Origin: Nematocida ironsii
Taxonomy: Eukaryota > Microsporidia
Assembly (NCBI GenBank): GCA_001642415.1
Contig: LTDK01000066.1
Coordinates: 1-64,000, forward strand
Length of the DNA: 64,000 nucleotides
Direction: 5' to 3'
The notes under the pieces are model-generated. The model did not search any database. It was not told the origin of the DNA and saw only the letters and a program-made list of their open reading frames with translations. The position numbers and the translations under genes are program-made. This document shows positions 10,440-18,631 of this stretch, piece by piece (the stretch's first letter is position 1; each line of letters begins with the position of its first letter).

Positions 10440-10498
10440 AATATATGCACGAGTATCATTTATGATAATAACGCACTTAATAGAATCTTAAATGATGT
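10440..10498 (+). promoter_or_regulatory. Shared upstream element A, copy 1
   Basis: This 59-base stretch lies 325 bases before the gene at 10765. It aligns without gaps to 38423-38481, which lies 299 bases before the five-span gene at 38722. The parts aatatatgca, tatcatttatgata and aatc(t/a)taaatgatg are kept at identical spacing, while the 4 and 16 bases between them differ. The pattern of conserved cores with free spacers looks like binding sites. The rest of this intergenic gap (10111-10764) shows nothing else. Confidence 0.55.
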
Positions 10499-10764
10499 CA
10501 AGTTAATTATATAGAAGCTTCAAGTCACAATAAATATTCAAATTTATGACAAATAGTGGTTTATATTCATGAATAATATGAGAAATAGCTGTGAATATAC
10601 AACAATTTACATACTTGTGCGTATTTATGCCCTAAAATTAATTAAATCCTGTTAAACCAATGACTATGTTTTACATTTAGTGTTCCATAATCAAAATAAT
10701 TTAATATTTCTTATCATAGTCAAATTATAAATGTATAAATTAAGTATTGGCATTTAAAAATTAA

Positions 10765-11631
10765 ATGAAGAGCCAAGGTGTCAACAAGCAAAAAGCACAT
10801 AATGACAATGGTTATTTAATACTAAATACCAGTATGCATGCAAATGAGCAATGCATAGGTAATGGTATTGACAATAAATTTAAAACTGATCCCAAATTTG
10901 ATGATAGCATAGAACAGGATAGCGATATACATTCTGAAGATAGTGTAAGTGAAACACCCGAAATTCGAGGTATATTGGACTATTTACGTTTTATGTATAA
11001 TCGGCGTATTTGTATAATACCTATTATATTTAGTTGGTTTATAATTATGTATTTAGCTAATATATTTACAATGTTAGGAGATAATTTAACATTAATGAAT
11101 AATCCAAATCTAGCTGAAAGCAAAAATGTTCTATCGATTTTTAAAAATTCCTCTAGTACTACTAAGCAGTTTCTAACAGCATTTATGGTTTTCTTTTTTG
11201 TTAATATAATATATGCAGCGCGTAGAGTAATTAAGCAATTCAATGCAATGTTCCCTATGGCACCATATGCAAAAGTTAATAACAGAAAAATCCAGGTTGT
11301 AATTTATTTTATTGGATGCTGTATGCTAGCTTTAGCACCTGTGCTGCTTGGTGGATTTTTATCAAGTAAATACAGTGCTTCTCTACCAATTTCGCCTATA
11401 ATTTATATATTCGCTGAATTACACAGTATTTATGTTATGGGCGAAATTTTATATTATATCAAAACCAGTTCATCTAAATATTATATACTTAAAACCAATA
11501 CAAAAAAAATGAGTGTAGCTCTACATATTATCTACTATATAAACCATGTAATATTGATGGCAATTTTACTAATAGTTGCATGCAACCCAGATGTATTAGT
11601 CCCATTGGCGGTTATAGACCATGTTTACTAA
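10765..11631 (+). CDS. Five-span membrane protein, lineage-specific
   Basis: 288 residues. A polar acidic N-terminal tail of about 75 residues is followed by five hydrophobic spans, at about residues 82-105, 133-155, 171-195, 207-230 and 249-275, and a very short tail. The last span ends in ACNPD. The protein at 26853 has the same layout and also ends its last span in LCNPD, so I take them as distant members of one family. No signal peptide or enzyme motif was seen. Its upstream region shares an element with the gene at 38722, another five-span protein. Confidence 0.8.
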   Translation: MKSQGVNKQKAHNDNGYLILNTSMHANEQCIGNGIDNKFKTDPKFDDSIEQDSDIHSEDSVSETPEIRGILDYLRFMYNRRICIIPIIFSWFIIMYLANIFTMLGDNLTLMNNPNLAESKNVLSIFKNSSSTTKQFLTAFMVFFFVNIIYAARRVIKQFNAMFPMAPYAKVNNRKIQVVIYFIGCCMLALAPVLLGGFLSSKYSASLPISPIIYIFAELHSIYVMGEILYYIKTSSSKYYILKTNTKKMSVALHIIYYINHVILMAILLIVACNPDVLVPLAVIDHVY

Positions 11632-11893
11632 GTTTGAACATTACCAATGGCAACCACTCTATCTTAATACTTATATAATGCAAGTATATGAAACACGTTT
11701 AATTTTCAAATAAACCTGGTTTACTACTAATTTCTGGTTATACAATGATAGTTTCACTCTTATACAGTTCATAAGAGACCCTTTCTCATGTGATTTACTG
11801 AATGTTTATATAAAATTATTCTTTATTGAATTCTTGTACATTTTTTCTATTTTCTATTTTCAAAAAATATTCATTTTATTGCAATAGAAATAA

Positions 11894-13057
11894 TTAATTG
11901 TTAGTTACAATCCTATTTACTTCAGTAGGATATAATAAGAATATAGTACCCATAACTATTAGTATAATTAGAACTATTGGCATAATATTCTTAAATACTT
12001 TTCTAATTTTAGCATTAACTGTGCCATTAATAATTAACATTTTAGATTCTACTGGTTTTAAATAATCTTGAATTACGTTATTTTTAAACTCTTTTAGATT
12101 AAAATTTAAGTCGTTTTCAATGTTTTTAAGCCTATTCCATGCATTTGAATCCTTAATAATTAAAGTATTTTCTATATTTTCCATGTTCTTTAAATATCGT
12201 TTGATTACATCCACTGTTTTTGTGCTTTTATGTGATAGAATATCTTCTTTTATATCCATAGATGTGGAAAGGTTCAATATAAAAAGATATAGCCAGAAAA
12301 TAGAAACTGTTTCATTCTCGTTCTTATTTTTAATGTGAATTGAATCATATATTACACTTATAATACTGAATATATCTTCTTGGTATACTCTTCTAAGTAA
12401 CTGTAATGATTTAATATCATCATTACTTATTCCTAATTTTCTAGCATTTGATTGTTCTATTCCTTTCTCATCTGTTATAATTAGATCATCTCCATGTTTC
12501 ATTAGTATATCTAATGCTCTCTGTAATCTAGAACACTTTTTATACTTATTTGGCTCAAAAAGACCAATCAGTGCATCATCTGAATATAATTTATAATCTA
12601 ATTTCTTTATCTTATGGATTTTACAGAGTTTATCAATAGTATTGCAGAAGAAATCATTCCTACACTGATACACTGCTGCTACAATCATATGATTATTCCC
12701 CATTACTCTATAAAATGCTTCTTTTTTATGATTATCTTCTAAATCTTCTGCTATATTTATGATTATATTCATAATTAATCCTATGTAATTTATAGAGTCG
12801 TTAATTGCTGTTAGTATATCATTATACGTATATCTATATCCTATTTCAGCTCTTTTAAATACTTCTATAAATATCATATTATATGCCAATTTTCTCAGTG
12901 GTACTGGTAAATCTATAAATATTTCATTATTTCTGTTAATATCTACTATTATATTCATTATTTCATCTTTACTTTCCAATTCAATTTCTTCTTTATTATT
13001 ATTTATGAATTCTTCCTTTATTCTCTCTCTTAGCACACTCTCATTAAAATTTATCAT
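11894..13057 (-). CDS. Tail-anchored paralogue of the 13536 gene
   Basis: 387 residues, no signal peptide, and a single hydrophobic span near the C-terminus (IMPIVLIILIVMGTIFLLY) followed by about 12 residues ending in VNRIVTNN. This suggests a tail-anchored protein facing the cytosol. It shares with the protein at 13536 the blocks FIDLPVPL.KLAYN, AFYR..GNNHM and, most strongly, RLQRALDILMKHGDDLII followed by DEKG..QSNA and LGISNDDI. The last block faintly resembles an ankyrin repeat, but one repeat is not enough to claim it. Family unknown; the pair is arranged head to head. Confidence 0.82.
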   Translation of the reverse strand: MINFNESVLRERIKEEFINNNKEEIELESKDEIMNIIVDINRNNEIFIDLPVPLRKLAYNMIFIEVFKRAEIGYRYTYNDILTAINDSINYIGLIMNIIINIAEDLEDNHKKEAFYRVMGNNHMIVAAVYQCRNDFFCNTIDKLCKIHKIKKLDYKLYSDDALIGLFEPNKYKKCSRLQRALDILMKHGDDLIITDEKGIEQSNARKLGISNDDIKSLQLLRRVYQEDIFSIISVIYDSIHIKNKNENETVSIFWLYLFILNLSTSMDIKEDILSHKSTKTVDVIKRYLKNMENIENTLIIKDSNAWNRLKNIENDLNFNLKEFKNNVIQDYLKPVESKMLIINGTVNAKIRKVFKNIMPIVLIILIVMGTIFLLYPTEVNRIVTNN

Positions 13058-13435
13058 ATAAAATTTATTTTCTTTATGATTATATGTATTTATCTGATTA
13101 TATTATAATTACAATATACTATATATTATAGATGGGGTTTCTTTAAAAGCTTAGACATACGAAAACTCGTTTTGCATTGTTGGTTCTATCATATGAGGAA
13201 CCATGTTTAATATGACAGTCTCATGCCCACGCCCGTGAAGTCTTATAGAGCTGTATAATTGAAAATTAGAGCTATATAATCCGAATAATAAAAAATTTAA
13301 ATGAGTCTTAATTATGCACAGAAGGATAACCAGCTGGTATTATAGACTACACCATCCAAAACCAACATTACTATTACATATTACATACTGTATAATAAAT
13401 CATTTACATTTTACTATTACTTATTACATTTTATT
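13058..13435. other. Divergent gap between the tail-anchored paralogues
   Basis: About 380 bases between the two ATGs, without a credible gene. It should hold both promoters. A short less A+T-rich stretch at about 13190-13250 has no recognised structure. Confidence 0.4.
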
Positions 13436-13469
13436 ATTTCTATATTTTAAAGAAATATATGAACCCCTG
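13436..13469 (+). promoter_or_regulatory. Shared upstream element B, copy 1
   Basis: 34 bases that match 38684-38717 at 31 positions: atttctatattttaa, A or G, gaaatat, two variable bases around a T, then aacccctg. In both places an ATG follows within a few bases (13471 here, 38722 there). The final CCCC fits the CCC-type signals reported next to microsporidian start codons. Probably a core promoter and 5' end. Confidence 0.55.
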
Positions 13470-13470
13470 T

Positions 13471-13533
13471 ATGAATAAACCGTATATACCAAATGAAGCA
13501 GTTTTATTATCGGATAAACTATTTAAAGTATAA
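13471..13533 (+). other. Short upstream ORF ending just before the next ATG
   Basis: The ATG one base after element B opens a 20-codon frame (MNKPYIPNEA...) that ends with TAA at 13531-13533, two bases before the ATG at 13536 and in another frame. It is either a regulatory upstream ORF, a broken first exon, or an accident of A+T-rich DNA. Position right after the promoter-like element makes the first more likely, but this is inference. Confidence 0.35.
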
Positions 13534-13535
13534 AT

Positions 13536-14981
13536 ATGAAAAATATTTTATTTTATATGACAAGTTTTATTGATGAGAATGGGTTAGAAGAACAAATACA
13601 GAAAAGATTCGGATGGAGACAACAGATATTGGAAAATAAATACAGTAATACACAAAAAAAAATAGAAAACACAAATGTAATTATACATGAAATAATAAGG
13701 AACGAGGATATGAATATAATATATACTGCATTAGCAGAAATTAACGAAAAAACTCCAATATTTACTGATTTACCAGAACCACTGGCTAATTTAGCATATA
13801 ATATATTTTATAAACAAATATATGATAGATTTTGGGAGTTAAAGTGTAAAAAAGAAGATATTATATCAAAAATCAAAAACTCTTTAGCTAATACAGATGC
13901 AATTATAGATATAATTAAAAAAATAGCAGAAGATGAATTTAGTGATAAGGATAAAGAACAAGCATTTTATAGACTAATAGGGAATAATCATATGTTTATG
14001 GCATCAGTATATATTATTAGAAAAGAATTTTATATTTCTTCTATTGATATAGTGCGTAAGGATTTAAAGATGCCAAAATTAGATCAAAAAGCGACCATAC
14101 CTATTGCAATTATTGAACTGTGTGGGTTAACAGAATCTAAAGACTGCTCTAGATTACAGCGAGCATTAGACATACTAATGAAACATGGTGATAATCTAAT
14201 CATAAGAGATGAGAAAGGAGTAAAACAATCAAATGCAGGTAATTTAGGATTAAGTAATGATGATATTTATTCATTATATCTACTTACAAAAACACATGAG
14301 TGGGAACATATGGATTTTACTGACTTTTTATATCATTCAATTTATCGTTCAATTAATGTTCAACATAATGATGAAAATAACGATGAACAATCTTTAGAGT
14401 ATTCTATTATTAGTTTATATAATATATTATATAATATGTCTCTTATGCAGAGTGACATATCTGATACGTCTAAAGAAGAGAACAAAAATAAAATTAAGAA
14501 ATGCATAAATCAACTGAAGAATATAAAAAGTATGGGTGTTAATGATGATATTATAAGAACATATGCATACAGCGACATATCAATACAAGAAGGCTTTAAT
14601 ATTAATAATTTTAAAGAAAACGTAATTCTAAGATATTTAAAATTAATGAAATCTAATATTTCAGAAATTATAGATACAGATATTTCTATAGAAGAGATTA
14701 AAATCAGTGAAAACAATACAAGTAACAACTCAGATAACTCAGAAAATTCATTATCAAAAATATCACCTCCTGTTCTAAACCCATCTAATGATGAATCTAT
14801 TAAACATGAGCATAAACAGGATGAAAAATCATCTATAAGTTTCTATATTACTAAAACTATATCAATTATTATAGTAATTTTTATACTTATTATAATGATT
14901 ATTCTTAGTATAATTGGGATATATCCAGATGAAGCAAAAAGAATAGTGAATACTTTAAATAATTCATTATTTATAAGATAA
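13536..14981 (+). CDS. Tail-anchored paralogue of the 11894 gene
   Basis: 481 residues with one C-terminal hydrophobic span (SIIIVIFILIIMIILSIIGIY) and about 20 further residues including EAKRIVN, matching the tail of the paralogue. The shared core is at about residues 205-245 (SRLQRALDILMKHGDNLII, DEKGVKQSNA, LGLSNDDI). Compared with the partner it has a longer, Asn/Ser-rich linker before the span. Alignment of the N-termini (MTSFIDEN here, MINFNESV there) suggests that ATG 13557 may be the true start, seven codons later. Function unknown; probably anchored in an intracellular membrane with its bulk in the cytosol. Confidence 0.82.
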   Translation: MKNILFYMTSFIDENGLEEQIQKRFGWRQQILENKYSNTQKKIENTNVIIHEIIRNEDMNIIYTALAEINEKTPIFTDLPEPLANLAYNIFYKQIYDRFWELKCKKEDIISKIKNSLANTDAIIDIIKKIAEDEFSDKDKEQAFYRLIGNNHMFMASVYIIRKEFYISSIDIVRKDLKMPKLDQKATIPIAIIELCGLTESKDCSRLQRALDILMKHGDNLIIRDEKGVKQSNAGNLGLSNDDIYSLYLLTKTHEWEHMDFTDFLYHSIYRSINVQHNDENNDEQSLEYSIISLYNILYNMSLMQSDISDTSKEENKNKIKKCINQLKNIKSMGVNDDIIRTYAYSDISIQEGFNINNFKENVILRYLKLMKSNISEIIDTDISIEEIKISENNTSNNSDNSENSLSKISPPVLNPSNDESIKHEHKQDEKSSISFYITKTISIIIVIFILIIMIILSIIGIYPDEAKRIVNTLNNSLFIR

Positions 14982-15075
14982 AACTGATTCTTATTTTAGT
15001 GATATACGAGTGTGATAGCACCGCCATCCGTGTGCACGTGTTTGAGACTGATCTATTAATTCTCTAATACGCACA

Positions 15076-15106
15076 GTGATCATGTTAAGATAAATGGCAT
15101 GATCAC
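15076..15106. repeat. Inverted repeat, 9-base arms
   Basis: GTGATCATG (15076-15084) and CATGATCAC (15098-15106) are perfect inverted arms with a 13-base loop. It lies 3' of the gene at 13536 in a less A+T-rich stretch (about 15000-15250) that has no recognised gene. It could be a palindromic protein site or a hairpin. Confidence 0.5.
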
Positions 15107-15319
15107 ATATTCATAGACCAAATTCGTACTAAGTAGCATATAACCAAACAAATAATAGGATAACTATGGGAACAATTCAATATGCAGTCCATCACCAATA
15201 GTACCATAAGGAGCCCGTATGTGTTTACATCTCAATACTTCAATAATCATAATAAAGAGCACATCTTAATAATATCTATCTTATAATATATTATCCATAC
15301 CGCGAACAGCACCTTCCTC

Positions 15320-15715
15320 ATAAGCACATCACTGTTATACTATTAATATCTTACACTATCAAGCCATTATATTACTGTCATTATACTATCACATACTATC
15401 ATATTTATCATTATATTACTGTCATATACTATCACTATTATACTATTACTACATACTATCATACTACTACTATACTACTTGTATTAGTACTGTCATACTA
15501 CTACTATACCACTGTCATATACTATTATACTATTACTATACTATTACTATACCATTATATTACTATACTACTTGTATTAGTACTGTCATATACTATTATA
15601 CTATTACTACATACTATTATACTATTATACTATTATCATACTATCATATACTATTACTATACCATTATATTACTATTATATATTACTATCTTATACTATT
15701 ACTATTTTACACTTT
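15320..15715. repeat. TACTATTA-type simple-sequence array
   Basis: Almost all of this stretch is built from imperfect tactatta, tatactat and tactactac units. One longer unit, ctacttgtattagtactgtc, occurs at about 15476 and 15571. It ends two bases from the Skp1 stop codon. Confidence 0.85.
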
Positions 15716-15717
15716 AT

Positions 15718-16164
15718 TTATTCCATCCATTTATACTCCTTTTCTACAGATACTTCATTATTTATGTTCTCTTCTACTTCTAAATATTGTCGTATTTCTT
15801 GTGTACTCTTTTCTTGTAGTATAGTAGATATATATTTACAACAAACTTCAAGTAGTACAGGCATATTAAGATAATTTGCAGCTGCTGTTATTTTAAACAG
15901 AAGAGTTCTTTCTATGTTCAAGAATACTTCATCATATTCTGTTAGTACTATATTATTTATATTTACAGGTGTATGCTTATACTCTGCCATATACTCAACT
16001 ATTTTATTAAGTACATCACTCTCCACTAGTACAGAAATACCTTCTTCTGGTATTTCTACTTCTTCTATTAAATCTGTCAGTAATATACTTTGTATATAAT
16101 ATTTCTTAGGCAGTGTATACTTTACATTATCTGAAGACAGAACAGTACAGAACTTATGCGACAT
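15718..16164 (-). CDS. SKP1: Skp1, SCF ubiquitin ligase adaptor
   Basis: 148 residues, close to the usual Skp1 size. The N-terminal BTB/POZ-like half (MSHKFCTVLSSDNVKYTLPK...) is followed by the typical C-terminal helices: LLFKITAAANYLNMPVLLEV, then ISTILQEKS.QEIRQYLEVE and a final EKEYKWME, which corresponds to the E..W.. end of Skp1. Skp1 links cullin-1 to F-box proteins in SCF E3 ligases. The gene lies inside a repeat-rich segment but is itself intact. Confidence 0.92.
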   Translation of the reverse strand: MSHKFCTVLSSDNVKYTLPKKYYIQSILLTDLIEEVEIPEEGISVLVESDVLNKIVEYMAEYKHTPVNINNIVLTEYDEVFLNIERTLLFKITAAANYLNMPVLLEVCCKYISTILQEKSTQEIRQYLEVEENINNEVSVEKEYKWME

Positions 16165-16444
16165 TATTCAATAAGAAATAAGAATAAAAATAAAATAACT
16201 TATGATACATTGTATTATAATAAATAAATCATACCATACCAGAATATATTACACATTCTACCATAATTTATATAATATTATAATTCATTTATTATAACAC
16301 AATGTGTTATATATTCTGCCATAAGTATAATACTTTTTACATAATCTACAATAAGTCCCGTCTTTAAATTATTTTAGGCATAACCCGTTATTTTTTTTAA
16401 CACATTGTGTAATAAGTCTTATACCAAAATTCTCTCATTACAAA

Positions 16445-16771
16445 ATGCACCCAAATTCAACCAAATCAGCATACGCACAGATTATATTCGGTGAGAAGAC
16501 GAGTTTTATACGGTTTAATAGGAATGTCTCAATCACATCCCTTATTAAGCTGTCCCTGTTAGGATTAGTCTGCTCAATAGAAAATAAATATAAAAAAGTC
16601 TCAGAAGAAGAAATAAACTTAGAGGAGTATTCAGAATTCTTATTCTACATAGAAGATCAAGGGGGTAGGAAGATATTCCTGGGCAGAGAGAGGGAGGAGG
16701 ACTTTAAAGAACTATTAAAGTTCTTTAATTATAGACTAACTATACACATATATATAGTAGGTAATAAGTAA
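16445..16771 (+). CDS. Small unrecognised protein
   Basis: 108 residues from a good ATG to TAA. The composition is normal (not repeat-derived), with alternating hydrophobic and charged stretches that could form a small mixed alpha/beta fold. No motif, signal peptide or span. The frame ends exactly where the satellite DNA begins. It might be a diverged small housekeeping protein, but I cannot assign it. Confidence 0.6.
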   Translation: MHPNSTKSAYAQIIFGEKTSFIRFNRNVSITSLIKLSLLGLVCSIENKYKKVSEEEINLEEYSEFLFYIEDQGGRKIFLGREREEDFKELLKFFNYRLTIHIYIVGNK

Positions 16772-17528
16772 TATAACACATAGTATGATAAGTAATACTT
16801 ATTACATATAGTATGATAAGTAATGAGTATAATATAACTTATTACGCATAGTGTGATAAGTAATATATAAAATAAATAATATGATAAAATATGAAATTAT
16901 AATATTATAGATATAATATAGTACACATAGTACACTAAGTATCACTTATAACGCATAGTACAATATATAATAAACTACTACATATGCATAACTTATTACA
17001 CATAGTATATTACTTATTACACATTATGCATAACTTATTACACATAGTACACTAAGTATCACTTATAAAGCATAGTACAATATATAATAAACTACTACAT
17101 ATGCATAACTTATTACACATAGTACATAACTTATTACACATAGTATATTACTTATTACACATTATACATAACTTATTACACATTGTACATAACTTATTGC
17201 ACATAGTATATAACTTATTACTCTATTACTATTATATTCTATCCTATGTACATTACTTATTACACATAGTATATAACTTATTACACTATTACTATTATAT
17301 TCTATCCTATGTACATTACTTATTACTCTATTACTACTATATTTTATTACTTATTACACATTATACATAACTTATTACACTATGTATATTATTTATTACT
17401 TATTACACTATTACTATTATATTTTATACTTATTTTATATATATTTATTATATTACTTATTATACTATGTGTTATAAATATTACTTATTATACTATGTGT
17501 TATAAATATTTTTATTATTTTTATACCC
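16772..17528. repeat. Satellite array, ACTTATTACACATAGTA orientation
   Basis: From about 16930 the stretch is made of imperfect acttattacacatagta units, with a higher-order duplication: 16924-17007 recurs at 17041-17124 with one difference (period 117). A second duplication of about 40 bases (tattactattatattctatc and what follows) occurs at 17224 and 17287. Before about 16920 the unit occurs in both orientations. The same motif, inverted, fills the other side of the cyclophilin gene. Confidence 0.85.
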
Positions 17529-18059
17529 ATGTCTAATAATTCTAATTTAGTACGTATCCCATCTAATCCCGTTGTATACTTAGATATATCCAGTAATAAT
17601 AAGTTTATTGGTAAATTACGTATACAATTAGCATCTAATATTGTACCAAGAACAGTAAATAATTTCCTTAAATTAGCCACAGGCAATGTAAAGGATAAAT
17701 CAGGTTATAAAAACAGTATATTCCACAGAATAATTAAAGGATTCATGATACAAGGTGGTGATATAATTAATGGTAATGGAACTGGAAGTATTTCCATATA
17801 CGGTAATAAGTTTAAAGATGAGAATTTCAACCTACCACATAAGAAGTATTGTATATCCATGGCTAATAGTGGTAGGGATACTAATGGATCACAATTCTTT
17901 ATTACTACTGGTGATACTGACTGGTTAAATGGTAAGCACGTTGTATTTGGTGAAGTAATCAGTGGTACAGAAGTACTTACAGAGATAGAGAATATTAAAT
18001 GTGATAGGAATGATAGACCAATTAATGAGGTAAAGATAGTGGACTGTGGTGTAGAGTGA
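17529..18059 (+). CDS. Cyclophilin-type peptidyl-prolyl isomerase
   Basis: 176 residues, a single cyclophilin domain with no signal peptide. Active-site residues are present: FHRIIKGFMIQGGD (Arg67, Phe72, Gln75), MANSGRDTNGSQFFIT (111-126) and WLNGKHVVFG (Trp132, His137). It catalyses cis-trans isomerisation at proline and helps folding. Trp132 corresponds to the residue needed for cyclosporin binding in human cyclophilin A. The ATG follows TTTATACCC directly, as at 5005. The gene sits between two satellite arrays of opposite orientation but is intact. Confidence 0.95.
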   Translation: MSNNSNLVRIPSNPVVYLDISSNNKFIGKLRIQLASNIVPRTVNNFLKLATGNVKDKSGYKNSIFHRIIKGFMIQGGDIINGNGTGSISIYGNKFKDENFNLPHKKYCISMANSGRDTNGSQFFITTGDTDWLNGKHVVFGEVISGTEVLTEIENIKCDRNDRPINEVKIVDCGVE

Positions 18060-18631
18060 ATAACTTATTACACATATACTATATAATAATGAAATAAATA
18101 CTATTATTATAAATACAATATGTAATAAGTAATATATAATACATAATATATAATAAGTAATATACTATGTGTAATAAGTAATAATATATGTGATAGTATG
18201 TGTAATAAGTAATGTACTATGTGTAATAAGTAATGGATAATAAGTTGTTCATTATTTATTATATTATGTGTAATAAGTAATAGTGTATGTGTAATAAGTA
18301 ATGGATAATAAGTTGTTCATTATTTACTGTACAATGTGTAATATATTATACTGCTATAACTTATTATTATAACATATTATTATAATATGTTCATTATTTA
18401 CTGTACTATGTGTAATAAGTAGTGTATTATTTATTACTTATTATTTATTGTGTAATAAGTAATGAACAACTTATTATCCATCACTTATTATTTATTGTGT
18501 AATAAGTTATAATATGTTCATTATTTATTATTTATTGTGTAATAAGTAGTGTATTATTTATTATACAATGTGTAATTAATTATAACTTATTATACTATAT
18601 GTAATATATTATACTTTTTTATTATTTATTT
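18060..18631. repeat. Satellite array, TGTGTAATAAGTAAT orientation
   Basis: Built from imperfect atgtgtaataagtaat units, the reverse complement of those before the cyclophilin gene. A longer unit (tgtgtaataagtaatggata followed by ataagttgttcattattta) occurs near 18213 and 18290, and inverted near 18460. The array runs up to the start of the myosin gene and the motif continues inside it. Confidence 0.85.

Noticed and set aside
15000..15250. Less A+T-rich stretch suspected to be a gene remnant
   Set aside because: Frames are short and match nothing; only a 9-base inverted repeat is supported.
17101..17370. 89-codon frame of repeated His-Asn-Leu-Leu-His-Ile-Val units
   Set aside because: It is only a translation of the satellite array; no gene-like composition.
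15320..18631. Repeat arrays considered as CRISPR or telomere
   Set aside because: No regular repeat-spacer spacing, no short G-rich telomere unit; imperfect satellite in a eukaryotic context.
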